The notes beneath the pieces were generated by a model that was not told where the DNA came from, ran no database searches, and saw only the letters and a list, made by a program, of their open reading frames with translations. 64,000 bases of DNA from the NCBI GenBank assembly GCA_051530055.1, contig CM121341.1:8928001-8992000 (forward strand), read 5' to 3'. This DNA comes from Neoechinorhynchus agilis. Its lineage: Eukaryota; Acanthocephala. The stretch's first letter is position 1. The number at the start of each line of letters is the position of its first letter. Shown in pieces: positions 33,470-45,810 of the stretch. The position numbers were made by a program, and so were the translations under genes.

Positions 33470-36400
33470 ATGAGTCTCATAAAGACGCAGATTGTGAAAA
33501 TCCTTTCAAAGTAAGTTAATGGCCATTAAAAAACATCCAATCTGTCAATGTTGAATAAAATAGATTTCTAAAAAACGTTTCATCTGAACAGATAGATTTG
33601 AGTGTATTTAAAGGAAGATGCGAACTGAGCAATGTGGATCTCGACGAAAAGATTGTGAGTATCGTGCTCGGATTACCTTGTTGGCTTACAATCGAAGCAG
33701 CAAAATGCAGCAAAGTCAGAGTCGACGTAAGTAAACCTTTTAAAATTCGTTCATTTGAACTTTTCTAGCTAGATTCCATGGATGCACATAAGGTCATCGC
33801 CAATGATAGTGGTAAATTTATCTCCTGGCTATTTGTTTTAAATCTCTTAATCGACAAATACAGACCCTTTGTCGAGTTGAAGTGAACATTGAAACCAGTA
33901 CTTACAAGAGTAACTCTGAAGTCGATCAACGGACGGCAAAAGCTGCTACCGATGCACTGAGGTTTGTGTTTTACTAGTTATTATGTTGTAGATTCTTATT
34001 TGTCTCTCACCTTTCAGCTTAATGTCGGGTGCCGGTGGATATGGACTACCTCAAAAGATAGTTGAAAACGCGAGGGTTATAATAGACAACCTAATCGTAT
34101 CCTACAAATCATCGCTTCTTAAGATGAGAACAGAAGTCTGATTTTGGTTGATTATCTAAACTTTGTTAATCGAGAACTACTTTCTTAGATACCCAGCTTT
34201 GTATCTGAAAGCTGCATGCCAACTGGACTTGATCTACCAACCGACAGTATATCGTTATCAAGAGTCCAGAACAGTAAAAAGGGCGAAACGCTCATATTTA
34301 AGCGAGGATATAGTCCGGTTATGAAACTTGAATCATTTGCCAATGACGGAAGTGACAGAACACTTCTAAAACTTATTGCTAATACTGTCGAAATGTATAC
34401 GATTATTAAGCGACAGACTGATAGTAAGTGTATTTAGTTGAAATATACAGGCGTTGCTTTTGAAAGCATCGTTTCTTCAAACTACCGTTTAATTTTCATT
34501 TTCCTATATTTTCGATTTGTGCCATTAAGCTTCCGATCGATACACCTTCACGCACGATTTTGTAAACATCAAGATAATAAAAAATCGACGCTGGTACAAT
34601 TTTGGCTTTGGTAACAAATCGAATTAGCATATTGATCGCCCTGTTTCCATATTGTCAACATCCGTTATTTTAATACTCCCTCCACACTAGCCGGACAGTT
34701 GTTAGGCATAAAAATGTCAGTGAAAATCGGTCAATTCCTGACTGTAGTTAGCAGTCATCAACTGAAGGCTTCACTGGCATCAATTGTCGAAGTAATGGAT
34801 CTTATGTTTAAATCGTTCCAGGATACTCAAAGCACAATGCAGTCTACTCCTTTACCTGCAGTCGGATTCCTGTACCGCAGCGATGATGATCGAACAAACA
34901 TCATTGAGACAGGACTAAAACATAAAAAGTCCGATAAATTCTCTTTTGGCTACAACGACATCTTTGAAACTTCTTTCCATTTGTCATTGGAGAAAATTGA
35001 TCTTCATATGATCAGTGATGAATTACCAAAGCGTTTGTAGTCGCTTTATTCTTAACGCATCGCGAATTCGCTTAAACGATTAGTTGAAAAGATCTTACCG
35101 GACGCCAGTGTTCTATTGACAATTGAAGACATTAAAATTGACCATTATCCCTGTCATAGAAGAGGTATATTGTAATCACAATTATTCTCTCAACTCCATT
35201 TCGATGGAACGTAGGAGCACCTCGACCAAGCCGTGCTGAATCAGCTGAAATTGCTTACCATCCTTTCAATCAACAGCGGTTGAAGTGGTCAGAACAGATA
35301 CTCGTTGAGGAACGAGTCTCGACTCACTCACTCATTGAGTATTCGATTTATATTTCTGTTGAAACCATCAGAATCGGGAATCTGGTGGATGGAAAGTTGC
35401 GGTCAAAAACATCCATTAATGAAGCTCCTGTGCTCGAAACAGGGAGTGCTAGTTTCGGTGCAATGCCTTGCCTTGAAGTCGACTTTACTTACATTACAAC
35501 TAAGGCAGCTATGAATGCTGCCTTAAAACATAATCAGAATGACGGTCAGTGCCTTGTGTAGAAATAGAGCCATTAATCAACTCACTTGAATGCTTCTTAA
35601 AACATCAAATTTCTATCGTAAACTGGTTATCTATGCTTGACTGCTGGGATAATTTAGTTTCTAGACTCTTTTGATGACCGGTACTCTTTGCATTTCTAGA
35701 GTAACTTAAATGGCAGTAATCCGTATCTTTTTTTTCAATTGCTTCAATTTTGCGCCCTTTTTTTAGTGTAATTATAATTAAGCATTTTTAATAACTTAGG
35801 TTTGGTTAAATATCCTCAGGTACCAACCTTGATGATAAATTGTTCCCGGCAATGGAAAGTATATTTCTGCGAAAACAGTCTTCAATGGATTACCGGCTTC
35901 TTAATGTCGAGCATTCCTGATCAAATAGTAAGCGATCCTTTTCAGCAAATTACCAAAAGCCTGTTAGTCGTAGTTTGATTTGTTCACTCAATGGTCCATT
36001 CTGACTGAAGGTGTTACTCAATCTTCAAATTTCCCTTACACGTGTCTTAAAACTCAAATATTCGAGGTTTGATTCGGTATTGAGAGCGGCATAAACATAA
36101 CTGGATTCTAGATTGTTTTTCCGAACAGTGTCGATAACGCTAATGAAAGCTGTTTATATCTTTCGTTTTGTGGAATTGAGTTGTCAAATTGTCTTATGCG
36201 CAACAAGATTCCTGAAACCGTATTTGTGGAAGTCGAAAGCGAACAGTTTGCATTGTGGAATATCTCTATTCATCATACGCAACTGCATTACCATCAATTA
36301 CAGAGTAACAAGGATTGGCTTGTCTGGCCTTGTCCGGTGATATTGACTGTCAGGATTCCCGTGTTTGGATCGGTCAGTGTACCGAATGCGTTCGGTGAGT

Positions 36401-37569
36401 CAATCATTGAAATCAAAGTAAGCGCGTATTTTGTCAATGATTTGGAGAGGCCTCAAGTGCCGTATTCTATCATCCAGTCGGCCGAGCAGTACAATTCCAT
36501 GATACACTTAAAAGGCAGCGGTACCAAATCTGGGAAGCGAGAAAAACGATTCCACAAAAATTTTGTAATTACTCTTTTTCTGATGAGTGGAGAAAGTCCG
36601 AAATTCTTATTACGTATTCTAAGTTGGAGCCGCTGTAACAGTCAATCAAATGATCGCTATGGGAATGAAGCTATACGAACAAGAGGCAGCATCAACAGAC
36701 TCTGCTGCTCAGATCTTCCACAGTTGCAGGATAACGATCGATGCCAATATTCACTCTTACGTGTTGGTATTTAGGAACGAAAATGCACTTACCACTTCGG
36801 ATCAATACGCTCTTACCATCAAATCTATTAAAGCACTGCTCGAGTTTAACCAAAAGAGCTTCTGTTCGCCTTCCGGTGACCACGTATCGGGATTTTTTCT
36901 GCATTCCGACCTTAAATTCAAATCATGCCGAAGTGAACCGTACCGAACATTGGACGAAATCGTAAAACGAACGGAAAATCCAGAGAGTCAAAATGAACCC
37001 ATAACTGATCCGTCTTGTATAATGGTAAAGTACTCATATGACCCATTAATCTTGACAATTAACTCCGAAGAATACGGTCATATTCTTGTTTCTATAATTA
37101 AGCTTACCGTCCAAGTCCATTACGGACTTTTGTTTTTCGCCTCATCTCTGTTCGCAACTGAAACAAACTCGTCTTCAGCGCAAATTTTCAAAATTCCTAT
37201 CCGCTTAAACATTGCAGAAGTCAAATTCACTTTAATGGATGATGTGAGCTGGTTTTTTGTGAATGACTTATTCGCCCGTATTTTTAGTTCGGAAACCCGT
37301 GGCCAATTGATTTTCGAGGTGTCTCGCTTATCCGCAAAACGAGATTAAATTCAATTCAGAAGGTTGCGACTGACGCCACTACCGCCGTTACATTATCCGG
37401 ATTTCGATGGACGAGATCACTGAGTGATAGTGTGTTGGTGAGAACTACACGAGATGAGTCAATTCTGCAACAACGTACGGGAAGCCTCGAATACACGAAT
37501 CTCGTGAAGGAAAACGAACGGTTGAAATTGGAAATTGAGCTACTTAGACAGAAAGTACGGCGGTCTTAG
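33470..37569 (+). CDS. Bridge-like lipid transfer protein 3 (UHRF1BP1/SHIP164 family)
   Basis: BLTP3 proteins are VPS13-like rods that move lipids between membranes on early endosomal traffic. The N-terminal chorein-like start is clear. Exon 1 (33470-33510) encodes MSLIKTQIVKILSK; exon 2 (33564-33726) encodes FLKNVSSEQIDLSVFKGRCE, then LDEK and LPCWLTIEAAKCSKVRV; exon 3 continues IPWMHIRSSPMIV. Later blocks match the family: SRVQNSKKGETLIFKRG, TVVSSHQLKASLASIV, FHLSLEKIDLHM, VLLTIEDIKIDHYPCH and PIRLNIAEVKFTLMDD. The last exon (from 37360) ends in a coiled coil, LVKENERLKLEIELLRQKV, as in UHRF1BP1L. Many introns are 41-53 nt, with one candidate of 27 nt. I did not resolve every exon between 35.0 and 36.6 kb, so lesions there cannot be excluded. 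Confidence 0.82.
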
Positions 37570-37689
37570 ATATAAACGAAAATGACACTCTGCAAAACAC
37601 TCGATTGTTTAAATTAATAACGAACATGTAATATTGGCCAAAAATAGCATTTTTATCCAATATCGAACGTTCGATCTTTTTTCGGTTGT

Positions 37690-39240
37690 ACACTATCACA
37701 CCACAAAAATTGCGCGTAGTGCTCTTTCTCGGTTAGCCGACCGGCTGTCTGGAGAGTATTTGAATCCCGTTGCAAAAGACCTATTTTTCAGAGCATCATT
37801 ATGTGCCCTCACAAAAAAGAAGATGGGATTGGTCCCATCGCCGTATCTTCGACGATACGCCGACTTGCAGGAAAAATTCTATGCAAACGTATTACAGAGA
37901 AAACCGGGCAGCAACTTCGTCCAGTCCAACTGGGCTGCTGCACATCCTGCGGAGCGGAAGAAATTGTCCACACGCTCCGCAACTTTACTACGAGGAGTTC
38001 AGAGCCGTGCGTGATTCTTAAGTGTGATTTTCAGAATGCCTATAACTCTCTCAATAGAGAAAGTATGTTCTGCGCAATTAGGGATCAAGCACCAGAAGCC
38101 TTCCAGTATTTTCTCAATGCCTACGGGACGGCGACTCCTTTGCATTTCGAAGACCACCTCATTTGGTCCGAAAGAGGAATGCGGCAAGGAGATCCTCTCG
38201 GTCCAATCGCATTCTCCCTAACAGTAAATCCAATAGAGCACTCTTTCCATTCCAGCTTCAACGCTTGGTACTTGGATGACGCTACGCTCGGAGGTGATCC
38301 CTTCGTTGTACTGCGCGATTTAGAGACGCTGATTAGGGAGACCTTGATAATGGACGTTGAACTCAATGCTAGAAAGTGTGAGCTCCTAGTAAAAAAATAT
38401 CGAAGATGCCGTCAAAGTCAAGGAGCTAATGGATAGGTTCGAGGCCGTAGCTCCAGGTCTGAAACTCGTGACTCCAGAGCAACGCAGCCTCCTGGGTAGT
38501 AGCGTCTTTGATTCAAATGTGGAAGCTGAGATCGGCCGAATCATACCGAAACGTTCGTTGCTGTGCGATAGGGTGAGCACCCTCTCGGCTCGTGAAGCGT
38601 TATTTCTGATAAAAAACGCACTTTTTATTCCTCAAACACAAGGAAGGATTGGCTAAGCTGGACGATAAGGTGAGGGCTTGTCTCGAGCGTATTTTAAATG
38701 TCCAGCTCTCAGATGAGGCGTGGCGACAGCTGAAAGTCAGGAGGAAGATTCTCACGCCATTCTGAAATCAATAGCATAATTTCTCCGGCGTTGAGAACGG
38801 CGAACTTCCCCAACATCTTGGAACCCGCCCATCTTTGTCGACTAGACGGTTGTCGACCTGACGGAGTTTCGGTCTTTCCGTGGCGGGAGGGCAAATGCCT
38901 TCTCTGGGACGCCACGTGTGTGGACACCCTCGCAGCCAGCAACATCCGCTACTCCCTCGAAATCGCTGGAGGTTCAGCCAGTTCAGCGGAAGGGAGAACG
39001 GTACGAAAATATAGGGATTTAGCAAGGGCGAAATATTTTGTCCCCTTCGGAGTAGAGACGTATGGAACGCTTGGCAGCTCGGCACTCACTCTGCTTAAGA
39101 ATCTTTCGAAGAAATTGAGAGAAACGACCGGCGACGCACGAATCTCGCTTGCAGTACAACGAGGCAATGCTGCTAGCGTGATAGCGACAGCCGAGGAAGG
39201 AGAGAAGCTCCAATTTTGCGGACGGTGGTGATTGCATAGT
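37690..39240 (+). mobile_element. RLE-type non-LTR retrotransposon, copy C (5'-truncated)
   Basis: The best-preserved RT of this family in the window. It reads FFRASLCALTKK, then (after a one-base shift in an A-run) PIAVSSTIRRLAGKILCKRI, VILKCDFQNAYNSLNRESMF, GMRQGDPLGPIAFSLTV and FNAWYLDDATLGG. After another break come the thumb (about 38.43-38.66 kb) and the C-terminal domain (about 38.79-39.23 kb) with RPDGVSVFPW...LLWDATCVDT, FVPFGVETYG and SLAVQRGNAASV. The nuclease motif is intact, but the zinc-knuckle stretch before it is damaged. It ends shortly before an AATAAAA signal at about 39.26 kb. Confidence 0.85.
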
Positions 39241-39488
39241 TGATATTGGAATGTATAATAAAACTTATGACTCTTAAATTCTATGGAAGCCTATAGAATC
39301 AAGAACAATTCTTTAAGTAATTGTTAACTGGCAAAATGAGTTCGACAGATTTTAATTTTTTAATCGCAATTGCTTCTGTTTTATCTGATTTTGATAAAAC
39401 CATAAATTTCATTATTCTCACTGGGTTTCTCGCTCAGTAAAAAAGAGAGGATATACATTTGATAAGTTTTGATTCATTTACTCACAAA

Positions 39489-41913
39489 TCAGTCTCTTCG
39501 CCATACTTGATCAGGAGGAGTATAAATTCTCACTAATTCATCGGTCTTGTCAGTGAAACGATAAGCTTTAATACCCGTCGACTTGTACGGTAAATGTATT
39601 GTAGTGCCGTTAATTCTTAGCCAATCAAGAAACTCGGCATGATCATCCACGTCGAAAAGATCAAAATCTTCTATCAATTGGAGTTGGTCGTATGTGAGTA
39701 CCATCGAAGTTCGATCTTTAGCACTTTTACAGCCAATAAATAAAATTCCGTCAATCTGGCGAATAATTGACATCGCCAAATGGAGAATTGAACCATCCTT
39801 TATGACATACGGGGCAGAACTTAGCGATTTCAATCGTTCGAGATCATTGTGAATGTCATTCGGTAGTTTCGATCCTAGTCTGTGGTTCAGGTAGTCTTCG
39901 ATTTCCTTAATTGAACTATCATTGATTTCTTGCTCAAGTATAGGCGTCCCGGTCTTCTTGGCTTCGATTTCAGCTCTTTGGGCATTCAAATTGATTCCAA
40001 CATTAAAGAAGAATGGAACCACGAAGAACTGGTTGTGAAACAGGTCTTTTTCCGTAGGAAATAATTTTTCAAATACTTCCTTTCTTTTAAAAAGGTATTC
40101 TTTTTTTAATAAATTCGGTTTTAGAACCTGTGACGAAATTAAAAGCACGGGATTTGCGAAATAGAACAATTTTTTAGAAATCCTTCCAAAAAGAATCCTT
40201 TTTCTATTTCGATTTCCAATTCGATTCGAGAATCATGAAGTGACGTAGTCGTAAGGAGGTTCATCGCCATACACCGCATTCCACCAACAAGGCGACTTTT
40301 AGTCTTTACCAATGGCGCAAAATGAATTTCGATTCGTTTTAAGCGATCCAGAATATTTTTAAATTGATTAACAATACCCTTTTCCTCTCCAAAACAACTC
40401 AGTGCATAGCAGAAAGCGATTGGAATATCCGGGTACTTACAAATGCTCTCAGCATCCAAATCGCTTCGATTGAAGTGATCATAAAGAGCACCGATTACAC
40501 CACCAAATATCTGACAGTGCAACAGAGCGTATCTCAAATACTTTGATCGATTTTGGATCAAGGAAGTCTGAAGTTCGGCGATTCGCTGAAAGCATAGATT
40601 GTAGCTCTCACGATTAGAAACATAAGTTAACCTCATTGCACTTGATACATCGGAGTATAAAGTCTTCAGTGTGTCCAATTGGTTATCTTGAACAGAACTT
40701 GAACCGCGGTTTTCGTCCATGATTGCGCACATTTGGGTAAGTGTCGTATTAACGTCATTTAGAGAATCATTCGCTGAGAGTAGGGAGCGATCGGCATCTC
40801 GATAGAGATCGACTACCTCAAAGGCTGAGCGATTTCGTCCTGCAAGCACTTGGGTCAAATGATTAACACCAAAAGCAACCAGGAAAAATGCAAAAGATGA
40901 GCCGGAGAGTCGATCATTTCGATGACGTCCGCGGAATAGCGGTTTTTTGGGAAATTTCCGTTTCAGAAATGATCCAAGAAAAAAGACGGATCTTTAAACA
41001 TCCAAGGGAAAGCTAGCAGTTCTTCTAAATGGCGATCCTTTGAAATTTCCACCAAAAAGCCTATTTCCCACCTTACGGAAAATCAATCAGCCTTATACTC
41101 GCGCCCATCTCCTTTTACAATACCGCAACCCATCGGCTAAAACGGCGTATTGCCTTCCCTTAAGTCTAGAAACTCTTTGCAATTCGTCTTTAACTTTTAG
41201 ATCGAACGTAGATTGAACATCCAGTCCAATAATCCAAATTCCAGCAAGAATTATGTACTCATTCCAGCACTCAGTGCTACAATCACCATCTCCGTCGTCG
41301 CCATCTTCATCGAGATTTCGATCGTTTCCACCGACGATTTTTCGAGTCAGACCTGCACTTGCATTAGGTGCGCCCATTGTGTAATATTTATAGATCTTAG
41401 ATTTCTGGAACTTGATCAATTCCAATTGATGAATATGAAAATTAATTGGCAAAAACGAGGTGTCCTCGTGATACTTTTCGACACTTGGTCTAAAAAATGA
41501 TTCATTTCGGCACATCTTCCACGCCTTGGCCATCCATTTTTGTTCTAATAGCTTCAATCGCGACATCATGTGAGTGAATTTCTGAATATTTCGACCAGCC
41601 GAATCGACGTTTTTCTCAAAAATCAAAATCTGCTTCATTCCCCGCATAAAAGAACATACCTCTTCAAACTCACGGGCGTACATTTTCGCCAGAGTCGATG
41701 CAGCCCAAACCGAAACGGGGGACTCGGAGAGATTCTGTATCACTTTACAGTTTTCCTTTAGCAACAATCGCCCGCTAAAATCAGCGGATTTATCGTCGAT
41801 CTCGAACTCCAGCTTTCGCACATCGTTTTCTATAAAAAAATCGGGAAATGTAAAATGGCTTGCAGGACTCTTCATCGGTGTCTAGAATTGAGATCAACAA
41901 AAAATAACTCACG
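39489..41913 (-). CDS. Inositol 3,4-bisphosphate 4-phosphatase (INPP4-like)
   Basis: INPP4 enzymes remove the 4-phosphate of PI(3,4)P2 and dampen PI3K signalling at endosomes. The last exon block (about 40130-39489) holds the catalytic CX5R loop FIGCKSAKDRTSMVLT; upstream is FFFNVGINLNAQRAE. The middle block (about 40930-40140) is helical and ends VGGMRCMAMNL. The first block (41881-41108) contains MSRLKLLEQKWMAKAWKM and FLPINFHIHQLELI, typical of the INPP4 N-terminal half. A preceding exon ends at 41913 (FLKTNVTLRTFVERVA), joined by a 31-nt intron with strong GTGAGT and TTCTAG ends. The N-terminus further upstream (to about 42.12 kb) and the joint near 40.15 kb are not resolved; the latter may hold a frame error. 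Confidence 0.82.
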
Positions 41914-42129
41914 GCAACGCGCTCCACAAAAGTACGTAGTGTGACGTTAGTTTTCAAAAACTCATGTAGCGGATTTTTAAGTGTGCCGGGGACTCGGAGT
42001 GTAGGGATTATCTTTGAAGGGATGTGTGAGATAAGAGAAAACTACCACAACGATAAATTATTTTCACAAGTGCGTTCCCATTGATGTGGTGGATGCGTCA
42101 AAGAGAGATCTGTCATAAATGAGTCAAAC

Positions 42130-42690
42130 GATCGTGAGAAACATCAAAAATGAGCATTCAATGAAAAAAAAACGGATAAAAATAGTTGGATCTATATTTT
42201 CGAAAGAAGAAGCTTCGCCGAACATCGAGTATTGCGAAATTTACATTTCAATCATCGAGAGGAAATCGTTCGGAATGCTAGCGAGGTGATCATAATCAAC
42301 TCAAGGATAAGATATATTTCATTGAAGCGAGGCTCTTTTAGACCATCGCTGTATTTGTGGAATTTCTGTGGTCATTTTAAAGGACAAGTTTTATTCCTGA
42401 TTGTTCTTATCGTTCCTTTGACAACATTTTTCTCTGCAAATGGAAATATCACTCATACCTTGATTTGACGATGTGGAATTGTATTTCCCAGGAAGCCGCG
42501 TTTTAGTTATTTTGTTCCAAAAAGTCGTCCAGTAATTTCCAAGAAGGCGTTTGCTAATTTCAGGTCAATTTCGCCTCTTTGAATAAAAACTAAAAATCTG
42601 TAAAAATAACAACATTAAACGTGAGCGATTGCTCGTTAAGCGAGCAGTTTAGAAAGATAAAATTCTGGCAATACGCAGATTGCGGCCCAT
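42130..42690. other. Intergenic, no confident gene
   Basis: Upstream of INPP4. A plus frame at 42232-42468 contains one hydrophobic stretch (VLFLIVLIVPLTTFF), but no other support. Confidence 0.35.
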
Positions 42691-43100
42691 GGTCTCCAAA
42701 ACGTCGCAAACTTGGAAATGAAACATGAGGCTTCCTTCTCGCTAAATATCTAAATATTTTCTATCCGACAGAGGAATTATGACAGCAACACATCCCAAAC
42801 TCTATAATCCCGCAGGATTTTCTCTTGATCATTAAATTGCTTATTTTGGAGTTATGGTTATCAAGTCAAATATTTCATTGAGATATTTCGCGTGGCGACC
42901 CTTTTAAACCGAGTCGCACAATGGAAAATAAAGAGGTTTTTATAAGAATGATGAGGCTTCCTCCTTGCGAAATGTCTCAATATTTTCTATCCGACAGGGA
43001 GATTACGAAAGCAACACATCCCGAACTTTATAATCCCGCAGGAATTTCTCCTGATGATTAAATTGGTTATTTTGGAATTATGGTTGCCAAAGTACCGGAT
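42690..43100. repeat. Direct repeat pair of a MITE-like family
   Basis: Two copies (about 42700-42865 and 42945-43090) share ATGAGGCTTCCT, TTTTCTATCCGACAG, AGCAACACATCCC and TATAATCCCGCAGG, then CTTGATxATTAAATT. A third copy lies at 44.65-44.80 kb, and the right end is shared with the foldback at 7.5 kb. Confidence 0.85.
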
Positions 43101-43376
43101 AGAAAATATCGCCACCTGTTGATCGCGCAGATCACGAGAAGACCGACGCTGCAAATTCACAAAATCAACTTTGGTCCGAACAACCTGTAGAGAACAAGCG
43201 GTAAACGGAAATTTCAAGTACTCTGGGAGGTGAGGATAATGCTGCCCGAGATCCGAAGGTCCCAACACATAATTGCCCGGTTTACGACAAGCAGATCAAA
43301 ATTACGAAAGGGGAGAATTTTGGACTGACGACCAAAGAGATTCCGGATATGTTGGTTCCGGCCTTCTGCTGGCAAG
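43101..43376 (-). repeat. Repeat-derived filler, no gene recognised
   Basis: Sequence between the repeat pair and element copy B. The minus-strand frame shows no recognised domain. Confidence 0.3.
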
Positions 43377-44646
43377 CTCAACATCGTCCATTGCACCCCT
43401 TCGTTGCTGGAGATCGTGCGCTGCCCAGAAACATCCTGAAGCGGATCCCGAAGGGCGCTCGATTTCAGGTAGCGAAGAAGCTCTGCTGAGCGACTGTCTC
43501 GAGACAAATACCGAAATATCTTGGACAGGCCTTTTCGCATTCCCGAGACTGGTGTGCTGGAGTACCATCTGACGAGTCCCTTGTTACCCTCATCCAAAAC
43601 CGGGTGTCCTCCTTCTACAATTCGTTTGGAGAGGTTCTACGCAAAGCTCGCGTTTTTAGGGGATATTTTTCAAGGCCACCGAATCCGAGCCGAGTTTCAA
43701 CCCGTTCAATGATCTGGAGACTGTCTTCTAAACTCGTTGATGGTGATGTGAGAGGCGCGGTTCGCATTCTATCATCCACCAACGAATTCGCAAGAGATGA
43801 TACGAAAACTCCTCAACTTCTCAGGGAGAAACATCCTCGACTCACTGGTCATCTAGAATATTCGGAGATGATCTCTTCGGGCACCCCGTTAGAATTTTCG
43901 GTTGATGTTGTTAAGACAGCCGTTTCATTGTTCGCAAATAGGTCAGCACGTGGACTCGACAGGCTTCGGCCTCAACACCTAAAGGACATGATGTCCTTCT
44001 CCGTAAGTAATCCATCCCATATTCTCCTGAACGCCTTGACTCGGTTAGTCGGCGTTTTCTCTGGAGACAACTTGTCCCCCAAAGCGATCGAATTGTTTTT
44101 TGGCGCTTCCCTCTGCGCTTTAGAAAAGAAGGACGGTAAGATTCGTCCCATCGCAGACGACTAGCAGACAAAGCGATTTCTATTCGAATCTAAGAAGGTG
44201 TTGCTGAAATTCTTCGTCCAGTTCAACTGGGTTGCTGCACACTTGGGCGGAAGCCATAGTCCACGAACTCCGTACATTTGTTATTGAGAACGTCAAACCG
44301 TGTGTGATCCTGAAATTAGATTTCCGGAACGCCTTCAATTCCGTCACCGGAGGCTTACGGGCATTTTAGAAATTCGTACGGAGCTGCAACTCTTCTTGTA
44401 TTCAACGGTCAAATCACTCCTTCCGAAAGAGGCGTTCAATAGGGAGACCCGTTAGGTCCCATGGGTTTCGCGCTCATGCGGAATTCAATGCTTGGTACCT
44501 GGACGATGCTACGCTGGGAGGCGATCCCCAGGTAGTTCGTGACCTGGCGAAAATCAAGATGGGGCAAGCAAGCTGGGCATTGAATTGAACACAGAAAAAT
44601 GCGAAATTCTATTCCGTAATATAGAGAGGGGTCCTGCAAAAGACGA
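43377..44646 (+). mobile_element. RLE-type element, copy B (inverted twin of copy A)
   Basis: From about 43377 to 44480 this is base-for-base the complement of 6614-5520 as far as I compared. It includes the same stop after GKIRPIADD (44162) and the same downstream frame damage. After GGTTTCGCGCTCA it lacks about 30 bases that copy A keeps. It then retains YLDD-region sequence (NTEKCEILFRN in broken frame) that copy A has lost. It is cut off at 44646 by the MITE-like repeat. Both copies were dead before they were duplicated. Confidence 0.88.
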
Positions 44647-44800
44647 AACGTCGCAAACTTGGAAATGGAACATGAGGTTTCCTTCTCGCGGAATATCTCA
44701 ATATTTTCAATCCGAGGGGGGGAATTATGACCGCAACATATCCCGAACTCCATAATCCCGCAGGATTTTCTCTTGGTGATTAAAAATAGTTGTTTACATT
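44646..44800. repeat. Third copy of the 42.7-kb repeat
   Basis: GTCGCAAACTTGGAAATGGA, ACATGAGG, CATATCCCGAACTCC and ATAATCCCGCAGGATTTTCT follow the same order as the pair at 42.7-43.1 kb. GTCGCAAACTTGGAAATG is also present at the start of the 42.7-kb copy. Confidence 0.85.
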
Positions 44801-45369
44801 TTTGTGTTAAAATCTTCATGGGGATTAAGTGAAAAAGTTTAGACGTGAATAAAACACGTTTTTAATAAAGGCTCGAAGTCGAAAGCGGCAAAAAGGGCGA
44901 CAATATATGAAACTCGATAGTTTTATGCGCTAATATTCATTTCATCTGAAAAGCAGTGAATCCATTTCTGGCACACAGAAACCTGCATCTATCATCTCTG
45001 TAGCAACGCTTAAAAGCAACGTTTTTTCGAAAATTAATTATAGGTTGTCGAATAATTTCATTAATCTATTAATCAACGTTATATTTGTCGCTGCCTTTTT
45101 GAACCCTGGTTCAGAAGGTTCATTGTATTACGTCACGCAAAATGTTTCTTCTAGAACTAGATGAAATCTCATTTGGGTTCCACGTCACCAGCGAATCAGA
45201 CAACAAGAAATGCGTCACTATTATGGAAGAACTTTTCGAATATATGACGTCATTGGTGTGATTTCATGATTATCTTTTTGAAATTGGAGAAGCCCATCAT
45301 ATTTCCATGTTTGATCACGATTTCACGAAGATTGGATTCTTCAGTGTTCAAAACTTGGACAAAATATTT
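44801..45369. other. Intergenic, no gene recognised
   Basis: Separates element copy B from the RPB6 stop codon. No coding motif was seen. Confidence 0.4.
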
Positions 45370-45810
45370 TTATTCTGGAACGATAAGTTCACTGGGTAAC
45401 CAATCCTCAAAAGATCCATTTGGCAGGTATCGTCTGATTACCAATGGAATCTTTCCTTCCCGCAATTCTTTTAAAGCAACCTGAATCGGATCCGTTTGGC
45501 CGCTCAACTCAACCATGAATGGACAATTTAATGAAATCTGAGTCGCCCGAGTGCCCAAAAGCTTGGCGCGTTCGTATGTCGTCATAAATGGAGTTGTTCT
45601 TCGAGCATCCTTAGGGATTCTCCGACCTTCCAAATCTTCAGAGGTCTCATTAAGACGCCTGTTCTTTAGCGGAATAACCTTGAAATCACCAATTCGTTTT
45701 TTCTGCGAATCCGATGTTTCATCTTTGCTCAATAAAACATCGTTCTCGTCGCTGTCCACTTCATCAATTTCAATGCGATCTTCTTGGGCAGCGGCTTCGT
45801 TGTGTGACAT
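45370..45810 (-). CDS. POLR2F: RNA polymerase subunit RPB6 (RPABC2)
   Basis: A small subunit shared by RNA polymerases I, II and III that holds the clamp base. The ATG at 45810 gives 146 residues. The N-terminus is acidic ([16 protein letters not shown]), as usual for RPB6. It is followed by the conserved core [41 protein letters not shown] and [13 protein letters not shown] at the C-terminus. The frame is intact and uninterrupted. A pyrimidine-rich acceptor (TTGGTTTCAG) ends two bases before the ATG, so a 5' UTR intron or a trans-splice site is likely. Open sequence continues upstream in frame without an ATG and could be an alternative 5' exon. Confidence 0.93.
   Translation of the reverse strand: MSHNEAAAQEDRIEIDEVDSDENDVLLSKDETSDSQKKRIGDFKVIPLKNRRLNETSEDLEGRRIPKDARRTTPFMTTYERAKLLGTRATQISLNCPFMVELSGQTDPIQVALKELREGKIPLVIRRYLPNGSFEDWLPSELIVPE

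Noticed and set aside
41213-41500. Plus-strand frame opposite INPP4
   Set aside because: The minus strand carries recognisable INPP4 sequence; the plus frame has no motif.
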